Assembly (NCBI GenBank): GCA_963699525.1
Contig: CAVOUI010000018.1
Location: 62,001 to 126,000, forward strand
Source of the DNA: SG8-41 sp963699525
GTDB lineage: Bacteria > Pseudomonadota > Gammaproteobacteria > Burkholderiales > SG8-41
DNA length: 64,000 nt
Direction: 5' to 3'
Shown here: one piece after another, positions 43,238 to 51,763 of the stretch
Position numbering within the stretch: the stretch's first letter is position 1
Layout of the letters: the number at the start of each line of letters is the position of its first letter
Notes under the pieces: model-generated
Seen by the model: the letters and a program-made list of their open reading frames with translations, nothing else
What the model was told of the DNA's origin: nothing
The model's database searches: none
Translations under genes and position numbers: made by a program

Positions 43238-43766
43238 CACCGTCCAGCCAGAGGCGCTCGACCTGCGGCAGCGCTTCCTCGGTTCGCCGCGCGATTTCCT
43301 CATCGGTAAGGGAGCTCAGCGGGTGGGCGATCACGACGGGAGCGAGCCCCGCCATGCCGAGCGCGTCGCGCTGCGTCTCGGCCTCTAGCACGAACTCGCG
43401 GGTGACGATCGCGGCCGTGGGACGGCCCTTCGTCTCCAGCATCACCGTGTCGTGCATACAGCACGACGTGCAGGAGCCTCAGTCGCCGATGGCGGTGAGG
43501 ACGATGTCGTTCTCCGCGGCGATCCGGTCGATGAGGTCAGGCGCGGCGGCGAGCGCGAAGCTTTCCTTGCGGTAGTAGTTCACCGCGCCCAGCGCATGCT
43601 TTTGCACGAGCCGCTCGCGCACTCCCCGGAGCAGCTTGTTGGCATTCCACTTGGTGTTGTCTAGAAGGGCAAGGCGCAGGCCTTCCAGCTTTTTCACTCT
43701 CGGCGCGAGCGAGAGCGGCGCCGCTTCCACCACTCCGCGCGGGTCGTACACCGGTATCGTTTTCAT
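43230..43766 (-). CDS. UGSC-family probable selenoprotein (in-frame UGA at codon 96)
   Basis: Read straight through one UGA (43481-43479), the frame gives 178 residues: MKTIPVYDPRGVVEAAPLSL...LALLDNTKWNANKLLRGVRERL...IVLTAIGD-U-GSCTSCCMHDTVMLE...PHPLSS-like HPLSSLTDEEI...WLDGAT. The U-G-S-C-T-S-C core, with the preceding GD, is the hallmark of the UGSC (seleno)protein family, whose function is unknown. Both sides of the UGA match the family in one frame, so UGA is best read as selenocysteine (residue 96). A 7-bp hairpin lies at SECIS distance. The start at 43766 has AGGAG upstream. It follows the 374-residue protein gene by 20 bases. No sel genes are in the window. Confidence 0.85.
43449..43481 (-). 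promoter_or_regulatory. SECIS-like hairpin behind the UGA codon
   Basis: On the minus strand the UGA (43481-43479) is followed after 11 bases by GTCGTGC, loop TGTAT (43460-43456) and GCACGAC, a perfect seven-bp stem. A lower CAC/GTG stem with a three-base bulge can extend it. The loop begins 18 bases after the UGA and contains GU. Bacterial SECIS elements recruit SelB and have their loop in a comparable range. Confidence 0.6.
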
Positions 43767-43786
43767 CGTTTCGATTTCTCCTGGTC

Positions 43787-44911
43787 CTAAACGGCGCAGG
43801 TCCCGTCGGCGCACTCGGGACCGCTCGCCGGCCGCGTTCCGCCCACTCCGCGCAGCACGGGCGATGACATGTGCCCCCAGCCCGGAATGAAGGCGGAGAA
43901 GCGCCCCGCCTCCCCGCCGGCGACGAAGAGATGGATGTTGTCCGGGCTCGGCACTATCGGGGTGCGCGCGTCGGGCTCGCGCTTGTACCACACCGGAAGA
44001 TTCCTGTTGTAAACCTTGCCGTAGCGGCCGCGCCCGTAGAGGTCGTCCCAGCGGTTGCCGGAGTGCGCCCATAGGTAGTGGCGGATATCGTGCCGCTTCC
44101 AGCCCGATTTCGCGATCGTGGCGGCGTGCTCGGGGCCGAGGACGACCGCGCAGTGCCCGGCCGACACGGCGTTGTTGTTGCAGATCGTGCTCATGGCTGA
44201 GCACACGCTGTCGAGGACGCCCTCGGCATCGTTCGCAAAGTGGTTGGTGACGCTGTGAGGCGGCTCGGCGGCTAGCACGAACACGGTCGAGTCCCCCGCG
44301 CTGTAGCCATGCTCCACGTGGTAAGGCGCGAACGGGCTCGCTTCCTCGTTTTCCGCGATGCAGTAGGTGTACTTGCCGGGATGTCCTAGCGTGCTCTTGT
44401 CGAGCAGCCCCGGCCAGCCGCCGCCGACGTTGAGCATCACCAGCCGCAGTGCGCGGCCAATCGTGGCGTTGGCGCGGTTGCCCGAGCCGAACACGTTGCA
44501 GCCCGCGTTCATGCCGATCGCGCGGCGCACGGGGCCGTTCACCACGAGGAGGGGACTTGCCATGTGCGTCGTCGCCTGCACGCCGTTCAGGTTGAAGCGC
44601 GGCTCGCACAGCGCGAGCAGGGCCGCCTCGACCACCGGCGCGTACTCGGGCCGGCAGCCCGCCATGACCATGTTGATCGCCAGCACTTCGCGGGTGAGGC
44701 TGCCCCAGCGCGGCGGCACGCGGGCGATGAGGCGTGCGGGCTCGCCGCCAAGCGCCGCGAGGACGGCAGCGATCTTCTCCGGCGTCGGCGGCACGAGTGG
44801 CAGGCCGTCGGAGCAGCCGCGCTCGTAGTACCACTCGATGAGATCCGTGCCCACCGGCACCTGTGCCGAATCGGCGGGCGGCGGGGCTTGCAAGAGGTCG
44901 GTCTTGCCCAT
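43787..44911 (-). CDS. Uncharacterised conserved protein partnered with the UGSC gene
   Basis: The 374-residue protein has no signal peptide or membrane segment. Function not recognised. From memory it belongs to a family of conserved hypothetical proteins with blocks RGxxDGLPxVPPTPE (here ERGCSDGLPLVPPTPEK near residue 32-48), AINMVMAGCRPEYAPVV, NLNGVQATTHMASPLLVVNGP, ANATIGRALRLVMLNVGG and YCIAENEEASPF. Several cysteines are conserved-looking, and the tail ends ECADGTCAV. The stop is TAG, so it is not itself a UGA read-through. Being 20 bases upstream of the UGSC gene, it is very probably its functional partner. Confidence 0.7.
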   Translation of the reverse strand: MGKTDLLQAPPPADSAQVPVGTDLIEWYYERGCSDGLPLVPPTPEKIAAVLAALGGEPARLIARVPPRWGSLTREVLAINMVMAGCRPEYAPVVEAALLALCEPRFNLNGVQATTHMASPLLVVNGPVRRAIGMNAGCNVFGSGNRANATIGRALRLVMLNVGGGWPGLLDKSTLGHPGKYTYCIAENEEASPFAPYHVEHGYSAGDSTVFVLAAEPPHSVTNHFANDAEGVLDSVCSAMSTICNNNAVSAGHCAVVLGPEHAATIAKSGWKRHDIRHYLWAHSGNRWDDLYGRGRYGKVYNRNLPVWYKREPDARTPIVPSPDNIHLFVAGGEAGRFSAFIPGWGHMSSPVLRGVGGTRPASGPECADGTCAV

Positions 44912-45021
44912 GGTCAGATCTTGGATCCGGGATCGCGGAGGGTAGGCGGCCCCATTATCTCACCAGGGCTTCCAAGCCGCCGCGGAATTGAGTAGATTGG
45001 GGCATCAGAGGAGGAGAACCC

Positions 45022-45546
45022 ATGAAACCGATCATTGCCGCAATGGCTGCTGCGATCCTGCTCGCTGCCTGCCAGACCACCCCGCCACCCGAGCCGCTCA
45101 AGGCGAGCGCGCAGCTGAAGCCGACCAAGGGCAACAAGGCCTTCGGTGAAGCGACATTCGAGGAGGAGGGCGACAAGCTCGTCCGGGTCGTCGTATTCGT
45201 CCAGGGGCTGAAGCCGGGACAGGAGCACGGCCTGCACATCCACGAAAACGGCGACTGCAGCGCCCCCGACGCGATGAGCGCCGGCGGCCATTTCAATCCC
45301 CAGGGCAAGCCGCACGGCCAACCCGGCAGCGCCGAGCACCACGCCGGCGATCTGCCTGCCCTGAAGGCTGACAAGTCAGGCCGCGCCAATATCCACGCCG
45401 ACGTCAGCATAATCACCCTGAAGCCGGGACCAACGAGCATTATCGGCCGGGCCGTCGTCGTACACGCGGATCCCGACGACTACAAGACACAGCCGACCGG
45501 CAACTCCGGCGCACGCATTGCCTGCGGTGTGATTGGGGCACACTGA
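45022..45546 (+). CDS. sodC: Superoxide dismutase [Cu-Zn], lipoprotein form
   Basis: The 174-residue periplasmic enzyme has lipobox LLAAC at the end of the signal peptide. Copper and zinc ligands lie in HGLHIHENGDC, GGHFNP, EHHAGDLPAL and VVVHADPDDY; the disulfide partner Cys is in ARIACGVIG. GAGGAGGAG precedes the start. SodC removes superoxide outside the cytoplasm. Its stop is directly followed by the GTG of the MmgE/PrpD gene, with no spacing. Confidence 0.93.
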   Translation: MKPIIAAMAAAILLAACQTTPPPEPLKASAQLKPTKGNKAFGEATFEEEGDKLVRVVVFVQGLKPGQEHGLHIHENGDCSAPDAMSAGGHFNPQGKPHGQPGSAEHHAGDLPALKADKSGRANIHADVSIITLKPGPTSIIGRAVVVHADPDDYKTQPTGNSGARIACGVIGAH

Positions 45547-46956
45547 GTGGGCGCCGCCACCCGCCAGATCGCGGAGTTCGTCGCCGGGCTGTCGTACGAC
45601 GCGCTGCCGGCGGAAGTGCGCGAGCGCGTCAAGGCGCTCGCCCTCGATCTCGTCGGCATCGCGCTGCGCGCCCGCAATGAGGCCGAATCGACGGCGCCGA
45701 TGGTTGCAGCGGCAGGAAAGCTCGGCCTGACGGGCGGCGCCTGCACCGTGATCGGGGATGCTTCCGGATACACCCCGCCGGGGGCGGCGATGCTGAACGG
45801 CACGCTCGCCCATTCGCTCGATTTCGACGACACGCACGCGTCCGGTTCCCTCCATGCCAGCGCGCCAATTGTTCCCGCGGCCCTGGCTGCGGCGGAGATG
45901 ACGGGTGCAGACGGGAGATCCGTCATCGCGGCCATCGTCTCCGGGTTCGAAGTGCAGATCCGGCTCGCCCTGGCGCTCGACCCGGCGGCGCATTACGACC
46001 GCGGTTTCCATCCGACCGCGACCTGCGGCGCGTTCGGTGCGGCCGCGGCGGCCGGGCGGCTGCTCGGTCTCGACCGGGAAGGCCACGCCAGCGCCTTCGG
46101 AATCGTGCTCAGCATGGCGGCGGGCTCGATGCAGTTTCTTGTGAATGGCGCCTGGACCAAGCGCTCACACGTCGGACATGCGGCGATGTGCGGCCTGATC
46201 GCGGCGACGCTCGCACGTGAGGGCTACAAGGGCGCGTCCGAGGCGATCGAGGGGAAGTGGGGATTCCTCCACTCCTATGCGCCTGCCGCCGACCCGGCGA
46301 AGGCGGTGGACGGCCTGGGCCGCCGCTGGGAGACGATGAAGATCGCGGTCAAGCCCTATCCGTCCTGCCGCTATAGCCACGCGCCCCTTGACGGCATCCT
46401 CGCACTGTCGCGCCAGCACGGCATCAAGGCGGAGGAGGTGGAAGAGGTCACGGTCGGATTGCCCGAGCCGGGCTGGAAGATCACCGGCGACCCGGAGCCG
46501 GCCAAGCAATCGCCGAAGTCGGTCGTGGACGGGCAGTTTTCCATGGCGTTCTGTGCCGCCGTGGCCCTGCGCAGCGGCGGCCTCGTGTGGGATGACTACG
46601 CGCGCCATTTGGGCGACCCCGCGACGCTGGCGTTGTGCAAGCGGGTGCGGACCCAGGTCGATCCGAAGGCGCAGGCCGACTTCCCCGCGGAGATGGCGGG
46701 CAGCGTTCGGATCAAGACCGGGCGCGGCGCCTTCGAGACCTACGTGCGCGTGCCGAAAGGCGAGCCGGCGAACTTCCTTTCCGCATCCGAGTTGCGCGCC
46801 AAGTTCGACGGGCTCACCGGACCGTACCTTTCGGCACGACAGCGCGACGAGCTCGCGGCAGGGCTGCTTGCGCTCGAGCAGGTGAAGGACATCGGATCGC
46901 TGTTGCGTCTCACGCGTCCCGGGCAACCCCAGCGGATCGCCGCGGCTAGCCGTTGA
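45547..46956 (+). CDS. MmgE/PrpD-family protein
   Basis: The 469-residue protein is of the 2-methylcitrate dehydratase / aconitate decarboxylase superfamily. ATRQIAEFVAGLSYDALPAEVRERVKALALDLVGIALRA opens it; AHSLDFDDTHASGSLHASAPIVPAALAAAE near residue 95-125 is the active-site signature. HVGHAAMCGLIAATLAREGYKG lies mid-protein and VKPYPSCRYSHAPLDG later. The reaction is open; members dehydrate methylcitrate or decarboxylate cis-aconitate. It heads a run of six same-strand genes of CoA-pathway type. Confidence 0.82.
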   Translation: MGAATRQIAEFVAGLSYDALPAEVRERVKALALDLVGIALRARNEAESTAPMVAAAGKLGLTGGACTVIGDASGYTPPGAAMLNGTLAHSLDFDDTHASGSLHASAPIVPAALAAAEMTGADGRSVIAAIVSGFEVQIRLALALDPAAHYDRGFHPTATCGAFGAAAAAGRLLGLDREGHASAFGIVLSMAAGSMQFLVNGAWTKRSHVGHAAMCGLIAATLAREGYKGASEAIEGKWGFLHSYAPAADPAKAVDGLGRRWETMKIAVKPYPSCRYSHAPLDGILALSRQHGIKAEEVEEVTVGLPEPGWKITGDPEPAKQSPKSVVDGQFSMAFCAAVALRSGGLVWDDYARHLGDPATLALCKRVRTQVDPKAQADFPAEMAGSVRIKTGRGAFETYVRVPKGEPANFLSASELRAKFDGLTGPYLSARQRDELAAGLLALEQVKDIGSLLRLTRPGQPQRIAAASR

Positions 46957-46961
46957 CGGCG

Positions 46962-47468
46962 ATGGCGGTCGAGCGCAGGCAGGTGGGGCCGAACCGCTAT
47001 CGCGAATCCGTCGGCCGCTACTTCGAGGACTTCCGGGTCGGCGACGTCTACGAGCACCGGCCGGGACGCACCCTCTCCGAAGCCGACAACACCTGGTTCA
47101 CGCTGCTCACCATGAACCAGCACCCGCTGCATTTCGACGCCGCCTACGCGGCCAGGACCGAGTTCGGCAGGCCGCTGGTCAACAGCTGCCTGGCGCTGTC
47201 CGTGGTGACGGGCATGAGCGTCAGCGACGTGAGCCAGAAGGCCGTCGCCAACCTCGGCTGGGACAAGGTCCGGCTCACGGCGCCGGTATTCGCGGGCGAC
47301 ACGATCTACGCCGAGTCCGAGGTGCTGGACGTGCGCGAGTCGAAATCGCGCCCGACGCAAGGGGTCGTCACCGTGCGTACGACCGGCAGGAAGTCCGACG
47401 GCACGGCATTCATGAGCTTCGAGCGCTCGATCCTGGTGCCGAAGCGCGGCCACGCAGTGGAAGATTGA
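46962..47468 (+). CDS. MaoC-family dehydratase
   Basis: The 168-residue hot-dog-fold protein of the MaoC group has YFEDFRVGDVYEHRPGRTLSEADNTWFTLLTMNQHPLHFDAAYAARTEFGRPLVNS, with the Asp/His hydratase pair. It hydrates or dehydrates an acyl-CoA. The ATG at 46962 is preferred over a TTG at 46953 that overlaps the previous stop; both are in frame. Confidence 0.82.
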   Translation: MAVERRQVGPNRYRESVGRYFEDFRVGDVYEHRPGRTLSEADNTWFTLLTMNQHPLHFDAAYAARTEFGRPLVNSCLALSVVTGMSVSDVSQKAVANLGWDKVRLTAPVFAGDTIYAESEVLDVRESKSRPTQGVVTVRTTGRKSDGTAFMSFERSILVPKRGHAVED

Positions 47469-47472
47469 AACC

Positions 47473-48525
47473 ATGCTGATACTCAACAACGACGAGATCG
47501 CCGGGCTGATGACGATGCAGGATTACCTGGCCGCGCTCGAGCCGATGTACCGCGATTTCGCCGACTCGCGCGCGCTCCTCGCGCCGCGCTTCGACAACAT
47601 GGCTCCGACCCGTCATGCGGGCGGCTACTACGCCTTCAAGCACATGGGCGGCACCTGGCCCGCGCAGGGCATCCAGGCGCTGCGCATCAATTCGGACGTC
47701 ATCACGCACCCGCTCGTGGCCGGCAAGCCCCGCCGCGTCAAGCAGCCGATGGCGGACGGCCGCTGGGTCGGGTTGGTGCTCCTCTTCAGCACCGAGACGG
47801 GGAAGCTCCTCGCGATGTTCCCGGACGGCGTCATGCAGCGCATGCGCGTCGGCGCGGCGAGCGGTCTCGCGTTGAAGCACCTCGCGCGCGGGGACGCATC
47901 CACTCTCGCGCTGATCGGCACCGGCTGGCAGGCCGGCTCCCAGCTCATGGCCGCGCGCGCCGTCCGAAACTTCAGGGACGTGCGCGTCTACAGCCCGCGG
48001 CGGGAAAGCCGTGACGCTTTCGTCTCGCAGCACGAGGGGGTCCGCGCCGTCGAATCGGCGGACGCCTGCGTCGAGGGCGCCGACGTGATTCTCGCCGCGA
48101 CGTCTTCCATGGTTCGGGTCATCGAGCCGCGATGGCTCAAGCCCGGCATGCACGTCGGCTGCATCAAGTCGCAGGAGATCGACGGCGAGGTGCTCGACCG
48201 CAGCGACCGGGTGTTCGTCCACAACCGGAAGCAGGCGAAGCAGTTCAACAACGTGATGCCGGGCACGCCCAACGTGGACGAGCGGCGCGAGCAGGGCTGG
48301 TGGAAGGATCCGGCGCGCCAGGAACGCTACCCGGATCTCGGCGAGCTGCTCTCCGAGCGCGCTCCGGGCCGCGAGCGCGCGGATGAAATCACCTGCTTCG
48401 CGAACAACGTCGGAATGGGCCTGCAATTCGCGGCGGCGGGCGCGTTCATGCTGCGCAAGGCCCGGGAACGCGGCGTTGGGCGGGAGCTCCCCGACGACTG
48501 GTTCACCGAGAACGTCCATCCCTGA
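47473..48525 (+). CDS. Ornithine cyclodeaminase / mu-crystallin family protein
   Basis: This 350-residue NAD(P)-binding protein has the nucleotide motif ALIGTGWQAGSQLMAA near residue 144-160. MRVGAASGLALKHLARGDASTLA precedes it, as in all members. MLILNNDEIAGLMTMQDYLAALEPMYRDFA opens the protein. Members reduce imino or keto acids or act on cyclic amino acids; the substrate here is unknown. Start four bases after the MaoC stop. Confidence 0.8.
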   Translation: MLILNNDEIAGLMTMQDYLAALEPMYRDFADSRALLAPRFDNMAPTRHAGGYYAFKHMGGTWPAQGIQALRINSDVITHPLVAGKPRRVKQPMADGRWVGLVLLFSTETGKLLAMFPDGVMQRMRVGAASGLALKHLARGDASTLALIGTGWQAGSQLMAARAVRNFRDVRVYSPRRESRDAFVSQHEGVRAVESADACVEGADVILAATSSMVRVIEPRWLKPGMHVGCIKSQEIDGEVLDRSDRVFVHNRKQAKQFNNVMPGTPNVDERREQGWWKDPARQERYPDLGELLSERAPGRERADEITCFANNVGMGLQFAAAGAFMLRKARERGVGRELPDDWFTENVHP

Positions 48526-48533
48526 CCGGTTAC

Positions 48534-49694
48534 ATGACGCAGCCACACGCAGACGCCGAGCAGGAGACGCTGATCCTGCAAAGCGTGGACCGTTTCATTG
48601 AGCGCGAGGTTCGCCCCGTAGTCCACGCGCTGGAGGCCGCGGACACCTACCCGACCGCCATCGTCGAGAAGCTGAGGGCGCTCGGGCTCTTCGGCGCCAC
48701 CATCGCCCCCGAATTCGGGGGGCTCGGACTCTCCGCTGTCACCTACGCGAGGATCGTCGAGCGCCTGTCGGCGGTGTGGATGTCGGTCCCGGGTTTCTTC
48801 AATTCCCATCTCATCATGGCGATGGCGGTGCAGCGCTTCGGGACCGACGAGCAGAAGCGCCGCTTCCTGCCGCGATTCGCAAGCGGAGAATTGCGCGGGG
48901 GCGTTGCCCTGACCGAGCCGGATTGCGGCACCGATCTCCAGGCGATCCGCACGCACGCCCGGCGCGATGCCGGTCATTACATCGTCAACGGCGCCAAGAC
49001 CTGGATCACCAACAGCGCCGAGGGGCACATTCTCGCGGTGCTGGTGAAGACGGACCCGCGCGCGCAGCCCCCGCACAAGGGAATGAGCCTCCTCCTGATC
49101 GAGAAGGGGCCGGGCTTCAAGGTCGTGCGCAAGCTCGACAAGCTCGGCTACCGCGGCATCGACACGGCCGAGCTCCTGTTCGAGGACTGTCGGGTACCGG
49201 CGGCGAACCGGATTGGCCTCGAGGAAGGTCACGGCCTGCAGCAGGTGCTGAACGGTCTCGAGCTCGGGCGCATCAACGTCGCGGCCCGGGGAGCGGGGCT
49301 TGCACGCGCGTGCCTGGAGGAGTCGCTGCGTTACGCGCAGCAGCGCAAGACCTTCGGAAAACCGATCGCGGAGCACCAGGCGATCCAGATCAAGCTCGCC
49401 GACATGGCGACCCGGGTCGAGGCGGCGCGCCTGCTGGTGGAGCACGCCGCGCGCGCATACGACGCCGGCGGGCGGTGCGACCTCGAAGCGGGCATGGCGA
49501 AGCTCTACGCCACGGAGGCGGCGCTCGAGAACAGCCTGGAGGCGATGCGCATTCACGGCGCCTACGGCTACTCGAAGGAGTTCAACATCGAGCGCTACTA
49601 CCGGGACGCGCCGCTGCTCGCGATCGGCGAGGGCACGAACGAACTGCAGCGCATCATCATCGCGCGGGAGCTCGTCAGGCGGCACCCCGCCTGA
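48534..49694 (+). CDS. Acyl-CoA dehydrogenase
   Basis: The 386-residue FAD enzyme has GGVALTEPDCGTDLQAIRTHARRDAGHYIVNGAKTWITNSAEGHILAVLVKT, the conserved FAD and substrate strands. RKTFGKPIAEHQAIQIKLADMATRVEAARLLVEHAA lies in the C-terminal helical domain, and RIHGAYGYSKEFNIERYYRDAP is the terminal signature. It makes a 2,3-enoyl-CoA. Its place before a CoA transferase suggests substrates activated by CoA exchange. Confidence 0.87.
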   Translation: MTQPHADAEQETLILQSVDRFIEREVRPVVHALEAADTYPTAIVEKLRALGLFGATIAPEFGGLGLSAVTYARIVERLSAVWMSVPGFFNSHLIMAMAVQRFGTDEQKRRFLPRFASGELRGGVALTEPDCGTDLQAIRTHARRDAGHYIVNGAKTWITNSAEGHILAVLVKTDPRAQPPHKGMSLLLIEKGPGFKVVRKLDKLGYRGIDTAELLFEDCRVPAANRIGLEEGHGLQQVLNGLELGRINVAARGAGLARACLEESLRYAQQRKTFGKPIAEHQAIQIKLADMATRVEAARLLVEHAARAYDAGGRCDLEAGMAKLYATEAALENSLEAMRIHGAYGYSKEFNIERYYRDAPLLAIGEGTNELQRIIIARELVRRHPA

Positions 49695-49704
49695 CCGATT
49701 GTCC

Positions 49705-50892
49705 ATGCTCCCGCTGGAAGGCGTACGGGTACTGGCGGTCGAGCAGTACGGGGCGGGCCCCTTCGGCACGATGTTCCTCGCCGACCAGGGCGCCGAGGTC
49801 ATCAAGATCGAGAATCCCAACGACGGCGGCGACATGTCGCGCGCGGTAGGGCCGCATTTCTTCGCGCCCGGCGACAGCGAGTTCTTCGCAAGCTTCAACC
49901 GCAACAAGAAGAGCGTCACCCTCGACCTTTCGCGGCCGGAAGGGCAGGCCGTGCTGCACGACCTCGTGCGCACCGCCGACGCCCTTGCTTCCAACCTGCG
50001 CGGCGACGTGCCGGCGAAGCTCGGGCTCGTCTACGAGAGCCTGAAGAGCGCGAATCGCAGGATCGTATGCGCCCACCTTTCCGCTTACGGGAGGACCGGC
50101 CCGCGCGCCGACTGGCCGGGGTTCGACTACCTGATGCAGGCGGAGGCCGGCTACTTCTCGCTGACCGGCGAGCCGGGCGCGCCGCCCGCGCGTTTCGGAT
50201 TGTCGATCGTGGACTACATGTCGGGCCTCGGGCTGGCGTATGCGCTCCTCGCGGCGCTCACGGCGGCGCGCGCGACCGGAGCGGGTCGCGACATCGACGT
50301 GAGTCTCTTCGACATGGCGCTCTTCAACACCGCCTATCAGGCCACCTGGTACCTGAACGAGGGCGTCGTTACCGGGCGCCTGCCGCGCTCGGCGCACCCC
50401 GCGCTGACGCCGTGCCAGCTCTACCGCACGCGCGACGGCTGGATCTACATCATGTGCAACAAGGAGAAATTCTGGCCGGCGTTGTGCACGAAGCTCGAGC
50501 GACCGGAGTGGGCGGAGGACGCGCGTTTTCGCCGCTTTCCGGATCGGCTGCGCCACCGTGAGGTGCTGACCGAAATGCTCGATCGGGAGCTCGAGCGGCG
50601 CACGACCGGTGAGTGGCTCGCGCACTTCGCGGCGTCGGTGCCCGCGGCGCCGATCTACGATCTCGCGCAGGCACTCGACAATCCGTTCGTGACCGAGCAC
50701 GGCAGGTTGCAGACGCTGCCCCACCCGGCGCGGGGGTCCTACCGCATGGTGGCGTCCCCGGTGCGATGCGCGGGGGGCGAGCCACCCGCGCGCCCGGCCC
50801 CTGCGCTCGGCCAGCATACCGAGCCCCTGTTGCGGGAGATCGGCTACGATGACGCGCGCATCCGCGCGTTACGCGACGCGAAAGTCATCTGA
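49705..50892 (+). CDS. CaiB/BaiF-family (class III) CoA transferase
   Basis: The 395-residue protein begins PLEGVRVLAVEQYGAGPFGTMFLADQGAEVIKIENP, the family start. NRNKKSVTLDLSRPEGQAVLHDL and CAHLSAYGRTGPRADWPGFDYLMQAEAGYFSLTG follow; the Asp in GFDYLMQA is the expected catalytic residue. It moves CoA between carboxylic acids such as succinate and a dicarboxylate. A single arm of the inverted-repeat element begins at its stop. Confidence 0.87.
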   Translation: MLPLEGVRVLAVEQYGAGPFGTMFLADQGAEVIKIENPNDGGDMSRAVGPHFFAPGDSEFFASFNRNKKSVTLDLSRPEGQAVLHDLVRTADALASNLRGDVPAKLGLVYESLKSANRRIVCAHLSAYGRTGPRADWPGFDYLMQAEAGYFSLTGEPGAPPARFGLSIVDYMSGLGLAYALLAALTAARATGAGRDIDVSLFDMALFNTAYQATWYLNEGVVTGRLPRSAHPALTPCQLYRTRDGWIYIMCNKEKFWPALCTKLERPEWAEDARFRRFPDRLRHREVLTEMLDRELERRTTGEWLAHFAASVPAAPIYDLAQALDNPFVTEHGRLQTLPHPARGSYRMVASPVRCAGGEPPARPAPALGQHTEPLLREIGYDDARIRALRDAKVI

Positions 50893-50911
50893 AAAGGTGT
50901 CAGGAACCTTT
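50892..50911 (+). repeat. Single arm of the dispersed inverted-repeat element
   Basis: AAAGGTGTCAGGAACCTTT from 50893 is identical to the left arms at 9966 and 29416, but no opposite arm follows. Its AGGAACC lies five bases before the ATG of the next gene and serves as its ribosome site. Confidence 0.75.
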
Positions 50912-51763
50912 ATGGACAACGCGGCACGACGCGATTACCGGCACATCGAGGTGCGGCCAATCGCCGGCGCGCTCGGCGCCGAGGTCACCGGCGTGGATGT
51001 CGCGCAGCCGCTCGGCGCCGAGGTCATCGCCGAGATCCGGCGGGCGTTCCTCGACCACCTGGTGATCTTCCTCCGCAACCAGGCGCTCACGCCACAGGTG
51101 CTGCTCGGTTTCGCTCGCCGTTTCGGGGAGCCGATGGAGTATCCGCAGCTGAAGGGGCTGCCGGAATGCCCGCTGGTGACGCCGGTCGTGAAACTCGAGC
51201 ACGAACGCGTGAATTTCGGCGGTATCTGGCATTCCGATACGACCTACCTCGCGCGGCCGCCCATGGGGAGCATGCTCTACGCGGTCGAAATCCCACCCTA
51301 TGGCGGCGATACCCTGTTCGCGAACCAGTACCTCGCCTACGAAACGCTGTCGGCGCGCTACCGGGAGCTGCTGGAAGGGCTCATCGGCGTGAGCAGCTCG
51401 CTCAAGGCCGATGCCTCCCGCACGCGGGAAGACCGGCTGCGAGCGGCGGGCGTGGAGCGCAAGGTGCTGATCGCCGAGCATCCGGTGGTGCGCACGCATC
51501 CGGAGACCCAGCGGCGCGCGCTCTACGTCAACGTCGGGCACACGACGCACTTCAGGGGCCTCACCGAGGAAGAAAGCCGGCCGCTGCTCGTCTATCTCTT
51601 CCGGCACCAGGTCCGGCCGGAATTCACCTGCCGCTTTCGTTGGGCGCCGGGGTCGCTCGCGTTCTGGGATAACCGCTGCGCGCAGCACAACCCGGTGAAC
51701 GACTACCACGGGTTTAAGCGCGTCATGCACCGCGTGACTCTGGCGGGCGACGCGCCGGTCTGA
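50912..51763 (+). CDS. TauD/TfdA-family 2-oxoglutarate-dependent dioxygenase
   Basis: This 283-residue Fe(II)/2-oxoglutarate oxygenase has the first metal-binding pair in GGIWHSDTTYLARPPMGSMLYA, with His and Asp of HxD. The distal His is in HNPVNDYHGFKRVMHRVTLAGD, with the Arg that binds 2-oxoglutarate. HIEVRPIAGALGAEVTGVDVAQPL is the usual start. Members hydroxylate taurine, 2,4-D and many other compounds; the target is unknown here. The start at 50912 is fixed by the AGGAACC inside the repeat arm. Confidence 0.85.
   Translation: MDNAARRDYRHIEVRPIAGALGAEVTGVDVAQPLGAEVIAEIRRAFLDHLVIFLRNQALTPQVLLGFARRFGEPMEYPQLKGLPECPLVTPVVKLEHERVNFGGIWHSDTTYLARPPMGSMLYAVEIPPYGGDTLFANQYLAYETLSARYRELLEGLIGVSSSLKADASRTREDRLRAAGVERKVLIAEHPVVRTHPETQRRALYVNVGHTTHFRGLTEEESRPLLVYLFRHQVRPEFTCRFRWAPGSLAFWDNRCAQHNPVNDYHGFKRVMHRVTLAGDAPV

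Noticed and set aside
43479..43484. TGA in the UGSC gene read as a plain stop or another frameshift
   Set aside because: Both flanking parts are in the same frame and match one family; no base has to be added or removed, unlike the other breaks in the window.
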